Shown: positions 15,930-23,915, counted from the stretch's first letter. The stretch is 42,860 nt of DNA from Psychromonas sp. MB-3u-54 (GCF_002836415.1 NZ_PJBP01000126.1:1-42860); one strand, 5' to 3'. Made by a program: numbers and translations. The notes: generated from the sequence alone by a model not told the origin.

Positions 15930-16074
15930 ACAGCCAACCCCCATCCAATAAGTTATAAAAACTTCACATCACTCGTTTGTTACCATAAGGGCAGAATTCT
16001 ATAGCAATATCAACGTGTCAGCACACTTGTTAATATGCTCGTCTCTCATAACTCAATTCCTCGAATCTCTACAC

Positions 16075-16129
16075 AGATAACGCCTCGCATCAGCGGGCAC
16101 TTTGGCCCGACTGCCTGCGCTTGTTAGGT
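16075..16129 (-). other. attC recombination site of an integron gene cassette
   Basis: Read on the - strand: R'' box ACCTAAC (16129-16123), then arms in which CGCA, CAG and CGGGC pair with GCCCG, CTG and TGCG around a CAAAGT loop, leaving extrahelical bases (GG, T, and a T opposite) as attC sites do. The site ends GTTATCT (16081-16075). Stop codon TAA of the cassette gene lies inside R''. The 5' junction of the cassette reads GTTAGGT, the exact complement of R'', as expected for the circular form. Confidence 0.82.
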
Positions 16130-16516
16130 GGCACCAGAGGTTGGCGCCCTTGTTAAGAATACATAAAGTGTATAAAAGCTCAGACATATACAGGAAACTA
16201 AAAGGACATCTAGAATACCTGAAGCTCCCCACCAGTCCCGCACCCATATTGCCATTCCGCAACCTAGAGCGAAGACTACGGCAATAAACCCCATTACGAA
16301 CTTCGCCCAGGTAAGACCCCGCCAAAGCCAGAAAGCTGATACGAAGACGGAAGTTGCCGATAGCAACATCAGCATGATTTCTGCTATGACCTCTGTATCA
16401 TTGAAGGGGTATAACTGAATTATTTCCACTAAGTAAAAAAAGAAAAAGAAGATGCCTAAAGCACCCCAAATTACAGACAGAAATAGGTAGTATGGCATTG
16501 TATATCCGGCACCTAA
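16081..16516 (-). mobile_element. Solitary integron-type gene cassette
   Basis: A 436-base unit on the - strand: junction G/TTAGGT at 16517/16516, a short leader, one gene, an attC, then G/TTATCT at 16081. The right-hand GTTATCT differs from the cassette's own R' (GTTAGGT), which suggests insertion at a secondary GTT site, not in an array. No integrase gene, attI or neighbouring attC is visible here. Confidence 0.75.
16124..16498 (-). CDS. Cassette-borne integral membrane protein, unknown
   Basis: About 124 residues starting MPYYLFLSVIWGALG with about four hydrophobic segments, aromatic-rich, ending TRAPTSGAT. Family not recognised. The start at 16498 is chosen because the upstream ATG (16522) lies outside the cassette junction at 16517. 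The leader is only about 18 bases, typical for cassettes, and the gene ends inside the attC R'' box. Function unknown. Confidence 0.75.
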   Translation of the reverse strand: MPYYLFLSVIWGALGIFFFFFYLVEIIQLYPFNDTEVIAEIMLMLLSATSVFVSAFWLWRGLTWAKFVMGFIAVVFALGCGMAIWVRDWWGASGILDVLLVSCICLSFYTLYVFLTRAPTSGAT

Positions 16517-16522
16517 CTGCAT

Positions 16523-16946
16523 TATTACTAATACACATTTTAAAATTTTTTTATTGTTAAAGATTAGACCAGAAAAAGCATAAAAACAGTTAGAAGGTAT
16601 TTATAATAATTTGTAAATTGAATCTTTATCTGGGGGAAATCAGGCATTTGTATCTATAGAGATCGCTATAAATGCAAATCACAATAAAACAATTCTTTAT
16701 TTTCAATAAGTTTAACGTATTAAAAATGTGGAACTTTTGCATAACGTATTCATATAATGAGCAATAAAAGTGGATAAATGAATCAAAACAATTATAACTG
16801 CATATAAAGACAGTAATTCGTGAGGTAGTTGATATATCAGCTCTTCTCTCACCCTGTCTTTAGAATTGTCATATCGTAATCCAACTAATCAGAGTAAATA
16901 ACTGAATTTACAATTAGCAGTAAGTCCACCAGCGGTATCTTACAAA
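16523..16946. other. Non-coding AT-rich spacer
   Basis: About 420 bases between the cassette and dispersed repeat R. I see no gene, RNA or clear repeat. Confidence 0.5.
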
Positions 16947-17320
16947 AAATGGGACATCCAAAGCTTTCACTTCTAAAGTACCAAACCAATGCGGCTAGGC
17001 AATTTCCGACCATTTTTATTGATCAATCAATTCCTTTAGCAAGTGGAAAATGGAGCGACAAATTTGTCAGGAAAAAATTTGAACGTTGGAGTTTACGACA
17101 ACGACCTGAAAGGCGTAGGGCAGGACGCTGAAGTCATTTACACCAGTTCCGGATCATCAGCGGGCTAAGGTCTGCGTGCCCTTGTTGTTTCCACAGACTT
17201 GGCTCTGCACAGGGATGTGCTATTCAAGCCGGAGCCCTATTTGTTAAAAAAGAATAAAGGGATTTATTTATCAAGATAAAAAACGTCTAGGAGAATTGAA
17301 TGGCGGTTCAGGCTTATGAG
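16947..17320. repeat. Dispersed repeat R, copy 1
   Basis: Starts GGGACATCCAAAGCTTTCAC and contains ACCAAACCAATGCGGCTAGG, then GCGGGCTAAGGTCTGCGTGC, a hairpin at 17197-17230 (CTTG/CAAG arms) and GGGATTTATTTATCAAG. Four other copies lie in the window: inverted near 19190-19440 and direct near 23216, 23690 and 23925. The short open frame inside is not a gene. Confidence 0.8.
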
Positions 17321-17363
17321 CGGGACAGGCCCTGTATACGTGCACTCTTTTGGGCGAGTTGAT

Positions 17364-17512
17364 TAATAATTAGGGTCAGGTTAAATTTAATAATTAGGGT
17401 CAGGTTAAATTTAATAATTAGGGTCAGGTTAAATTTAATCAGCCATTGAGTGAATTATAAACAACAATTTAATTTTAACCTGACCCCATTAATACATTAA
17501 CCTGACCCCATT
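17364..17512. repeat. REP-like array: three direct 24-bp units and two inverted units
   Basis: Units containing AGGGTCAGGTTAAATTTAAT start with GGG at 17373, 17397 and 17421 (24-base period). Inverted units AACCTGACCCC follow near 17477-17487 and 17499-17509. Direct and inverted units can pair. The array lies close to a REP-associated transposase gene. Confidence 0.85.
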
Positions 17513-17516
17513 AATA

Positions 17517-17539
17517 CAATAATTATGGGTGGCTATGTA
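17517..17539. repeat. 23-bp direct repeat, left copy
   Basis: A segment containing AATTATGGGTGGCTATGTA is identical to 19166-19188. The pair brackets the second REP unit and the transposase gene (about 1.65 kb). Confidence 0.85.
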
Positions 17540-17599
17540 ACTTGCTCAGGGCTGAATAAAACAGAGAAGCTGATTAATATTCCGTTAATTAGATGGGTG

Positions 17600-17835
17600 T
17601 CGAGTTATTTTATAATACTCAATAACTATTACTGGCTTCAATTATTAACTACTACATGACTCATTTAATTTTTTGTGCTTGAAGTTAATTTGGTTCATTA
17701 GAAGATTATTAAGTTGATCATAAATGCATCCGATAATACTCAATAATTGCGGTAATCGCTTTTTATTGAGCTTTATAGTACTCAATAACCATTATCATCG
17801 CTCACTATTGAGTCTTATAGTACTCAATCACTAGT
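17600..17835. repeat. Second palindromic repeat family (TATTGAG...CTCAATA)
   Basis: AATACTCAATAA or AGTACTCAATAA variants occur four times (near 17612, 17733, 17777, 17820). Two are preceded by inverted TATTGAG halves, giving small hairpins with loops such as CTTTATAGTA. They are a different sequence from the GGGTCAGG units beside them. Confidence 0.65.
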
Positions 17836-17931
17836 TCAACCGCTATATATTGGGGCATGAGCGTCAGGTCTTTTATTTTGCACAGTCAAAGACTCGCGAT
17901 GAAGCTATTGTCAAATATTATCAATCCGGTA

Positions 17932-18011
17932 ATAATTAGGGTCAGGTTAAATTTAATCAGCCATTGAGTGAATTATAAACAACAATTTAATTTTAACCTG
18001 ACCCCATTAAT
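17932..18011. repeat. REP-like unit, second copy
   Basis: About 80 bases identical to 17413-17492: one direct GGGTCAGG unit, the spacer with CAGCCATTGAGTGAATTATA, and one inverted CCTGACCCC unit. It could fold into a hairpin and lies immediately downstream of the RAYT pseudogene. Confidence 0.85.
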
Positions 18012-18054
18012 AATCAAGAGAGGGGTCACTTACAGATAGTTGAAAAATTAAGCT

Positions 18055-19107
18055 TTAAGCACATAACCAGCGTTGGCAGTTTGCTGCACCGTGGCGTCGC
18101 TTTCGGTCTAAATGTTCACAGTATTCTGTTAATGCCGGTAAGGCACCCACCGCCCCTTTAAATAAATGACCAAATTCGGTGGTAATTTTAAGCCAGTTGT
18201 CTGCAGGCATATTAAGTCGGTTTAGAATGCCTTGGCTGCTTGAGCTAATGGCACCGCGCCTACCTTCTCGTATCATTCGCCCGGTATCTTCAACAAGCAC
18301 AATGTAATCTTTGACACTAAACATCAGCCCGTCAGGCATGTTTAGGCATTCATCACCTACAAACGGCAGTAATTCTGCTGGCTGCTCACCTTTTATAGCT
18401 GAGCGAATTCTTCGCTGAATGCTGGTGTGATCTGAGGTTTCAGGGGTTGTCGCCATCTTGGCGCGAATGGGGTTTAAATCAACATATGCCATACAAGCTA
18501 ATACGGCTGTTTCATCAAGTAATGCCTGGGATTTAAAGCGTCCTTCCCACTCATTTATAAGGAATAAATGAGAACAGCTTTAGCTGGCCCGAAGGGTGAG
18601 CGCCATGGATGGCAGCGAATAAAATCTGCCGGTACAGCTATCTTCTTTATTGGCCTGCCTGGCAATCGGCTCACTGAGTGAACGCATAAACCAACGAATA
18701 TCGATTAAACGTCGACGATATTCGGCAATGCAGCCATTAACAGTTTCAAGTTCAAACTCATTAAGGTCTCCATTGTTAACAAACTTCTGTGTCAGTAACG
18801 TCCCTTTAAAACCTTTGTGCCATTGAATCAGTACTGCTTTATCTGACCAGCTTTTAGCTTTATCAGCATCCACTTTAAGGACTACATGTAAGTGATTACT
18901 CATGACTGCATAGGCACAGATATCAATCGCAAAGATGGTCGCAAGCTCAATAATGCGTAAATCAACCCATTCACGACGATGCTCATAGTTGTCACCTGTT
19001 GTGTTATCAATGCCACATAAGAATGCTTTGCGTACAACACGTGAGCAGCAGTGATAATAAGGCGTGTCATCTAAGCTCACTATCGTTTGTCTTGGTCTGG
19101 CCATCAT
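18055..19107 (-). pseudogene. REP-associated tyrosine transposase (RAYT, Y1 family), interrupted
   Basis: RAYT proteins are single-strand DNA transposases tied to REP palindromes. The first part (19107-18580) has the HUH motif in AYAVMSNHLHVVLK and the family segment CTGRF. The second (18546-18055) resumes with EGRFKSQALLDET and AYVDLNPIRAK, presumably carrying the catalytic Tyr. The expected CTGRF-WEGRF junction is split by 72 extra bases (18550-18621) that keep frame but include a TAA stop, so no full-length protein is made. REP-like units lie just downstream. Confidence 0.85.
18550..18621 (-). mobile_element. 72-bp insertion inside the RAYT gene
   Basis: Exactly 24 codons long. It contains the hairpin CTCATTTAT/ATAAATGAG (loop of about 5 bases) and a small GCCATCCATGGC palindrome. 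Removing it restores TGRF-WEGR, the expected family sequence. It looks like a miniature palindromic element. No similar copy was noticed elsewhere in this window. Confidence 0.6.
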
Positions 19108-19165
19108 TCATTACCTGCAAGTAAATAAAGGTAACTAAAGACTAGACCAGTGCGCAAATATTCGC

Positions 19166-19188
19166 CAATAATTATGGGTGGCTATGTA
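19166..19188. repeat. 23-bp direct repeat, right copy
   Basis: Identical to 17517-17539; lies about 60 bases upstream of the RAYT start. A partial third copy (GGTGGCTATATAGTTAG) follows at once. Confidence 0.85.
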
Positions 19189-19189
19189 G

Positions 19190-19440
19190 TTAGGTGGCTA
19201 TATAGTTAGTTCCGAGACGTTTTTTTATCTTACTAAATAAATCCCTTTTTAACGCACCAGTCCGGACAGCACATCCATGTGCAGAGCCGAACTTAGTAGA
19301 AACATCCATGTTTCCACTTGCTAAAGGAATTGATTTAACAAGAAAAACGTACGGAAATTTTCGTAGCCGCATTGGTTTGGTGCTTTAGAAACGAAAAGCT
19401 TTGGATGTTCCGCTTTAGGTGCTTTTTTCGTCGTGGATAT
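19190..19440 (-). repeat. Dispersed repeat R, inverted copy (left flank of the island)
   Basis: Its reverse complement carries the same blocks in the same order as the copy at 23216-23412: CATCCAAAGC, ACCAAACCAATGCGGCTACG, CCTTTAGCAAGTGGAAACA, the hairpin (19259-19293), GTGCGTTAAAAAGGGATTTA and AACGTCTCGGAAC. With that copy it forms long inverted flanks around the five-gene island. Confidence 0.85.
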
Positions 19441-19480
19441 ACGCGGCAATATTAATATTTAATTGATTAGAGTATGATAT

Positions 19481-19538
19481 TTATTTTAACGTAATGATTT
19501 AAAAGAATATAAGGAATGCGTGTCCAGCCTTTTTCTTT
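19481..19538. repeat. Inner inverted flank, left
   Basis: TTTTAACGTAATGATTTAAA...ATATAAGG...GTGTCCAGCCTTTTT is the near-perfect reverse complement of 23165-23216, with only a few differences. It sits inside the left repeat R copy, mirroring the right-hand side. Confidence 0.85.
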
Positions 19539-19611
19539 TTATAGTTATTAACTAGCCACAGAAGTATTGTATTAATACGCTAAGCATATTCCATATTTTT
19601 CGGAGAATTAA

Positions 19612-20679
19612 ATGAATTTACAATATATACAGTTTAAGCAAGTTAATTTAGCGGATCCATTTTTTGATTCATTAAAGGCTGATTATGCAGAGTTTTCTGA
19701 TTGGTTCCATAGAAAAGCAGATGATTCTGCTTATGTATTTATCAATGAGAATGGAATGATCGATGGTTTCTTATACTTAAAAGAAGAACCTGAAGCGATG
19801 ATGGATGTGATCCCTCCTCTTCCTCCTAAGAATAGATTAAAAATAGGTACATTAAAGATAAACCCTCATGGCACCAGAATGGGTGAACGCTTTATAAAAA
19901 AAGCAATTGATCATGCATTGTATCTGAGGTCCGAAGAAATATATGTAACCATCTTTCCAGCCCACGAAGCTCTGGCTAACCTATTCAAGCGTTATGGTTT
20001 TCAACATGTCGCAAATAAGCAAACTGGTCAGGATACTGAGCTTGTCTTAGTAAAAAAAATGGAGGGATTAGTATTTGATGTGAATAAAGACTATCCATTT
20101 ATTAATGCAAACAGTAGAAAATTTTTACTTGCCTTGCAACCTATGTGGCATAGTCGGTTATTACCAGATTCAATTCTAAATAATGAAGATTCTACTGCGA
20201 CTGTTACTGATGTCTCTCATACAAATAGCATTCAAAAAATATATTTAACAGCAATGAGTGGTGTGGAGAATCTTAGAGCCGGTGATACTCTATTAATTTA
20301 TAGAACTGGCGATGGGCAAGGTCCTGCGTATCATCGCGCTGTAGCAACATCTCTTTGTGTTGTGGATGAAATTCGTGATATTAATAGTTTTGCTACTCTA
20401 GATGAGTTCATACAGTACGCTCGATCTTATAGTATTTTTTCAGATCATGAGCTAGTTGGCTTTTACCAAAGAAGAAAATACCCAACTATCATTAAATTCA
20501 CCTATAACTGTGCCTTTAAAAAACGCGTAAATCGAGCGTATATGTTAGATGAATTAGGTATGAATGGTTCTCGATATTGGGGCTTTTTCCAACTTAATGA
20601 TGCTGATTTCTTTAGAATCGTAGAGCGTGGAGAAGTTAATGATTGTCTTATTATCAATCCAGCCTGCGTATCGATATAA
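19612..20679 (+). CDS. GNAT acetyltransferase fused to a PUA/ASCH/EVE-like domain
   Basis: 355 residues. Residues 1-150 look like a GNAT fold: strand-rich start, KIGTLKINPHGTRMGERFIKKAI (acetyl-CoA loop in GTRMGERF) and ALANLFKRYGFQHV near the domain end. Residues 165-355 look like a PUA-superfamily domain of the ASCH/EVE sort (LRAGDTLLIYRTGDG, HRAVATSLCVVDEI, RRKYPTIIKFTYNCAF, GFFQLNDADFFRIV), folds that bind modified bases or RNA. A CGGAGA site precedes the ATG. It is the first of three + strand island genes. Acetylation of a nucleobase, tRNA or protein target recognised by the second domain is plausible but inferred. Confidence 0.8.
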   Translation: MNLQYIQFKQVNLADPFFDSLKADYAEFSDWFHRKADDSAYVFINENGMIDGFLYLKEEPEAMMDVIPPLPPKNRLKIGTLKINPHGTRMGERFIKKAIDHALYLRSEEIYVTIFPAHEALANLFKRYGFQHVANKQTGQDTELVLVKKMEGLVFDVNKDYPFINANSRKFLLALQPMWHSRLLPDSILNNEDSTATVTDVSHTNSIQKIYLTAMSGVENLRAGDTLLIYRTGDGQGPAYHRAVATSLCVVDEIRDINSFATLDEFIQYARSYSIFSDHELVGFYQRRKYPTIIKFTYNCAFKKRVNRAYMLDELGMNGSRYWGFFQLNDADFFRIVERGEVNDCLIINPACVSI

Positions 20680-20812
20680 ATTAAGATGAATTATCTGAAG
20701 TAGGTCTTAAAACAAGGTGACTATCGGAAATTATGGTCAGCCAACGGAATAAGTCTGTTGGCTATTACCTCTATCCAAAACTCTTTTTTTTCAACCAAAA
20801 TAGGAAATGTAG

Positions 20813-21355
20813 ATGAATAAAAACATTTTTTTTGTTGGCGGCATTCATGGTGTCGGTAAATCATATTTTTGCAAAGATGTTTCCAGTAAACTGGGAATTA
20901 AGCACTATTCTGCTAGTGAACTAATAAAGTTGATGAAATCAGAGCTTGTGAAAGCCAATAAAAAGGTTTCAGATATTGAGGGTAATCAAGACGTTTTAAT
21001 TACTGCCATTGAAAGACATGTCAAAGAAACTACAATATTGTTGGATGGTCATTTCTGCTTATTCGACAATGAAAATAAAACACAAAAAATACCATTAGAT
21101 GTGTTTTATTCATTAAACCCAAAAGCTATTCTTGTAATTCAAGATGATGTTAAGAAAATATTAAATAGAATTGCAGATCGTGATAGTTTAGAGCATAACG
21201 AAGAATTGTTTGATGAGCTTCAAGTTAATGAGATTAGCCATGCCAAAACAGTATCTGAATGTATAAATACTCCTCTTTATCAGCAAGTCACTGGGACTGT
21301 TAACGAAGACTTCATAATGTTAATAAGAAAAATGATGGAAGACAATACCGATTGA
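20813..21355 (+). CDS. P-loop NTPase, adenylate-kinase-like
   Basis: 180 residues. Walker A GGIHGVGKS at 9-17, an acidic strand end LLDGHF near residue 78 (probable Walker B position), and RIADRDSLEHNEE in the lid-like region. This is the layout of small nucleotide/nucleoside kinases and AAA_17/18-type proteins. AGGAAA precedes the ATG. It follows the GNAT fusion by 133 bases, in which a GCCAAC/GTTGGC hairpin (20738-20762) is seen. The substrate is unknown. Confidence 0.8.
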   Translation: MNKNIFFVGGIHGVGKSYFCKDVSSKLGIKHYSASELIKLMKSELVKANKKVSDIEGNQDVLITAIERHVKETTILLDGHFCLFDNENKTQKIPLDVFYSLNPKAILVIQDDVKKILNRIADRDSLEHNEELFDELQVNEISHAKTVSECINTPLYQQVTGTVNEDFIMLIRKMMEDNTD

Positions 21356-21561
21356 ACTAGGTCATGTTTTTTTAAACAGTGTTCTTCGTAAATATATCGT
21401 GAATAAATATACACATATTTTAAAATTTATTTATAATGCGGCATCCACAAAAAGAGTAGCCAGAGGCCTATTAATTTCACTATATGGTCAATAAATGTCG
21501 ATTTATGGCATTTAGCCTTAGTAATCAGCCGTTTATCAGATAGCTCTATTAGGTAAAGTAA

Positions 21562-21936
21562 ATGAAAGTATTATTATCGATTAAACCTGAGTTTGTTGAA
21601 AAAATTCTCGATGGAACTAAAAAGTTTGAGTTCAGAAAAAGTGTATTTAAGAGAGAGGGAATTAAAAAAGTAATTATTTATGCAACGATGCCTATAGGTA
21701 AAGTAGTTGCTGAATTTACTATTGAAGAAATATTACACGAAAAGCCAGATACAATTTGGGATTTAACAAAAGATTTCTCAGGGATAACACGTAAGTTTTT
21801 TGATGAATATTATGAGGGGAAAGAAGCGGCCGTTGCTATTCGAATAGGTAACGTAACTAAGTACTCAAAGCCTCTTTGCCTGTCAGAGCTCGGAGATGGT
21901 ATAGTTGCTCCTCAATCGTACCGATATTTAAATTAA
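21562..21936 (+). CDS. ASCH domain protein
   Basis: 124 residues, essentially one ASCH domain: LLSIKPEFVEKILDGTKKFEFRK (the lysine- and arginine-rich start of the fold), KVIIYATMPIGKVVAEFTIEEI, and a C-terminal APQSYRYL. ASCH is related to PUA and is proposed to bind RNA; some members are amidohydrolases acting on N4-acetylcytidine. AGGTAAAG lies just before the ATG. It is separated from the NTPase by 206 AT-rich bases, so it may have its own promoter. Confidence 0.85.
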   Translation: MKVLLSIKPEFVEKILDGTKKFEFRKSVFKREGIKKVIIYATMPIGKVVAEFTIEEILHEKPDTIWDLTKDFSGITRKFFDEYYEGKEAAVAIRIGNVTKYSKPLCLSELGDGIVAPQSYRYLN

Positions 21937-22004
21937 GAACGAACTCTTTAATAACAATAAGCCTTGTATCTTGTGATATATGATTCTAGGTCAAGGCCGT
22001 ATTA

Positions 22005-22265
22005 TTAAACATATTCAGTATCTTCTCTAATACTAAGAACAACATACTCATTGGCGATCCCATGTTGACCCCCTTTTAAAACATGTGTAATTACCACACG
22101 CTGTTCATTCCCTGTTAATTTATCCCCATCGAATTCTTGCAATATTAATAAGTCATTACTTTTATAGCTGCGATCGTTATACCTGACTTCAGAACGTTTT
22201 TTACCAGCCACAACATCGGCGAAGTGTTCAGTATCAATTTTTAATTTGTGTGTTTGTCTATTCAC
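22005..22265 (-). CDS. DUF3850 (ASCH/PUA-like) protein
   Basis: 86 residues beginning HKLKIDTEHFADVVAGKKRSEVR, then NDRSYKSNDLLILQEFD and a VVLSI end, the DUF3850 pattern of an ASCH-like fold thought to bind RNA. The start is GTG with AAGGAAA upstream. It converges with the ASCH gene and is the third PUA/ASCH-type domain in the island. Confidence 0.8.
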   Translation of the reverse strand: MNRQTHKLKIDTEHFADVVAGKKRSEVRYNDRSYKSNDLLILQEFDGDKLTGNEQRVVITHVLKGGQHGIANEYVVLSIREDTEYV

Positions 22266-22428
22266 GATTATTTCCTTTTTTACCTAGCAGTAACAAAATG
22301 AAGGTCAGCAGGTAGTCATAAAGTAGTTTAAATAATTTATAGGTGGCCGCAATGTGGTTACTGCCCACTGTGACCTATTGATTGCATGGTCTGTCGTAAA
22401 TTAAAAATTACTGGTTGATAAATAAAAG

Positions 22429-23055
22429 TCAGCTTATGGGTACACTGTTACTGAAATCTGTAATGTAATATCCCCAAGCTAATATTGAAAAAATTGATAA
22501 AAAGTAATGTGCAAAACTAAAAATACGATAGGTAAATATTTTTAGTTTATAATTAAAAATTATTTTTGGAAACGAGGGTAATTCATCGTATTCTTTTTTA
22601 TAATCATAACTAGCGATCAAATAGTCTTGAGGAATATGGTTCTCATGACGATTCAAATTTCCGTAATACTCACCTACAAATTTTGAATGTTCATATTCAC
22701 TAGATTCATAACATTGAATAACTTTATAATTAATTTTTCTCGCAAGTTTTGCAAGTTGCAAACCACATTGGTGAATATTTGATGAACGAGCAGAAAAGTC
22801 ACCCATACCTAGTAGTAACGAGTAGGTTAACACTACAACAGCAAAAAATAGAGAAGCCATGTCTAATTGGCTTTCTGGAATACTCGGGTCTACTAATTTA
22901 AAGGCCGAGAGTAGAGCAAAAACTATTTGCCCTACAGCCAAAAATGCTAATGTCCATTGAGAAAACCAACTATGTTGCATAAGTCTTTTGCTTCCTTCAT
23001 AACGAGCTTTTGAAGTTATAAGTATTCTTTTATGTAAATATCGATATGAATTCAT
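22429..23055 (-). CDS. SLATT-type two/three-TM membrane protein
   Basis: 208 residues. The N-terminal helix LHKRILITSKARYEGSKRL is the typical SLATT lead-in; membrane segments lie at about 34-54 and 66-85, then a helical cytoplasmic region (CGLQLAKLARKINYK) and a third hydrophobic stretch at about 178-200. SLATT proteins are predicted pore-forming effectors in nucleotide-signal-driven conflict systems; that role here is inferred. No strong ribosome-binding site is seen. It shares the strand of the DUF3850 gene, 163 bases upstream of it. Confidence 0.75.
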   Translation of the reverse strand: MNSYRYLHKRILITSKARYEGSKRLMQHSWFSQWTLAFLAVGQIVFALLSAFKLVDPSIPESQLDMASLFFAVVVLTYSLLLGMGDFSARSSNIHQCGLQLAKLARKINYKVIQCYESSEYEHSKFVGEYYGNLNRHENHIPQDYLIASYDYKKEYDELPSFPKIIFNYKLKIFTYRIFSFAHYFLSIFSILAWGYYITDFSNSVPIS

Positions 23056-23164
23056 ATATGAGCTTACTTAGTTAAATTGTTGGAGAAGTAATTGTACTTT
23101 ATGCGATTGGTGTTAGCTATTTGTTATACAACTGTTGTTGTGGATTGTTCGTTACAATTTTTAA

Positions 23165-23216
23165 AAAAAAGGCTGGACACCCATACCTTATATTCTTTTA
23201 AATCATTACGTTAAAA
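23165..23216. repeat. Inner inverted flank, right
   Basis: AGGCTGGACACCCATACCTT...TCATTACGTTAAA is the reverse complement of 19481-19538 with few mismatches. Confidence 0.85.
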
Positions 23217-23412
23217 AAAGATAGGACAGCCAAAGGTTTTCACTTCTAAATTACCAAACCAATGCGGCTAGGCAATTTCCGAACGTTTTTCTTGATCAAT
23301 TAATTCCTTTAGCAAGTGGAAACAGGAAGTTTCCACTTGGCTTGGCTCTGCACATGGATGTGCTGTCCAAGCCGGTGCGTTAAAAAGGGATTTATTTATT
23401 AAGATAAAAAAA
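23216..23412 (+). repeat. Dispersed repeat R, right flank of the island
   Basis: GGACAGCCAAAGGTTTTCAC, ACCAAACCAATGCGGCTAGG, the hairpin at 23339-23373 (GGCTTGG/CCAAGCC) and AACGTCTCGGAACGGC. It is the inverted counterpart of 19190-19440. Confidence 0.85.
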
Positions 23413-23489
23413 CGTCTCGGAACGGCATTCTTTTGGGCGAGTTATGCAACAGCATAATGTCACGAGCGGGCTTAGCTCTGCGTGTCCTG

Positions 23490-23685
23490 TTTTCTTTTGC
23501 TGTTGAAAGAGCATGACTCCCTCGAACTGCGAAACTGCGTTTCGGTTTCTCATCATCTACACGCTGTCAAGGGCGGAATACCAACAATAAAAGTTAAACC
23601 AAACGCCTACAAGCGAAAGCTTACAATAACTCAATACGCCATCAACATTGCCGCGCAGAGTAAGGGAATGAAACAGATAAATTGG
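23490..23685. repeat. Dispersed repeat B, copy 1
   Basis: GCTGTTGAAAGAGCATGACT, CGAAACTGCGTTTCG (small palindrome), GTCAAGGGCGGAATACCAAC, AACCAAACGCC and AAGCGAAAGCTTACAA. Nearly identical to 24200-24385. The open frames inside it are not genes. Confidence 0.8.
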
Positions 23686-23687
23686 AC

Positions 23688-23915
23688 ACCCATAATTTTT
23701 TGCTAATAATCCAACCAATGCGGCTACGAGATTCCCCTTCCATTTTTCTTGCAATGAACAAACGCTTTAGCAACGGAAATCATGGAGCGAATTGAACGCC
23801 AGTTCAGGATTATGAGCGGGCTAAGCTCTGCGTGCCCTTGTTGATTTCATTAAGTTCGGCTCTGCACATGGATGTGCTGTCCGAGCTGGTGCGTTAAAAA
23901 GCGGTTGGGCAGTGC
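23688..23915 (+). repeat. Dispersed repeat R, copy 4
   Basis: TTGGACACCCATAATTTTTT, CCAACCAATGCGGCTACGAG, ATGAGCGGGCTAAGCTCTGC and the hairpin at 23853-23887 (AGTTCGG/CCGAGCT). It lies directly before copy 5 in the same orientation. Confidence 0.8.

Noticed and set aside
16949-17131. 60-codon open frame in repeat R copy 1
   Set aside because: Lies wholly in a dispersed repeat; other copies do not keep the frame open.
17364-17512. CRISPR array
   Set aside because: Units abut with a 24-base period and no unique spacers; inverted units follow; no cas genes nearby.
19190-19372. 60-codon open frame on the - strand
   Set aside because: It is the inverted repeat R itself; stops differ in the other copies.
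23482-23754. Open frames on both strands in repeat B
   Set aside because: Repeat B copies 2 and 3 have indels that break the frame, and no start signal is seen.
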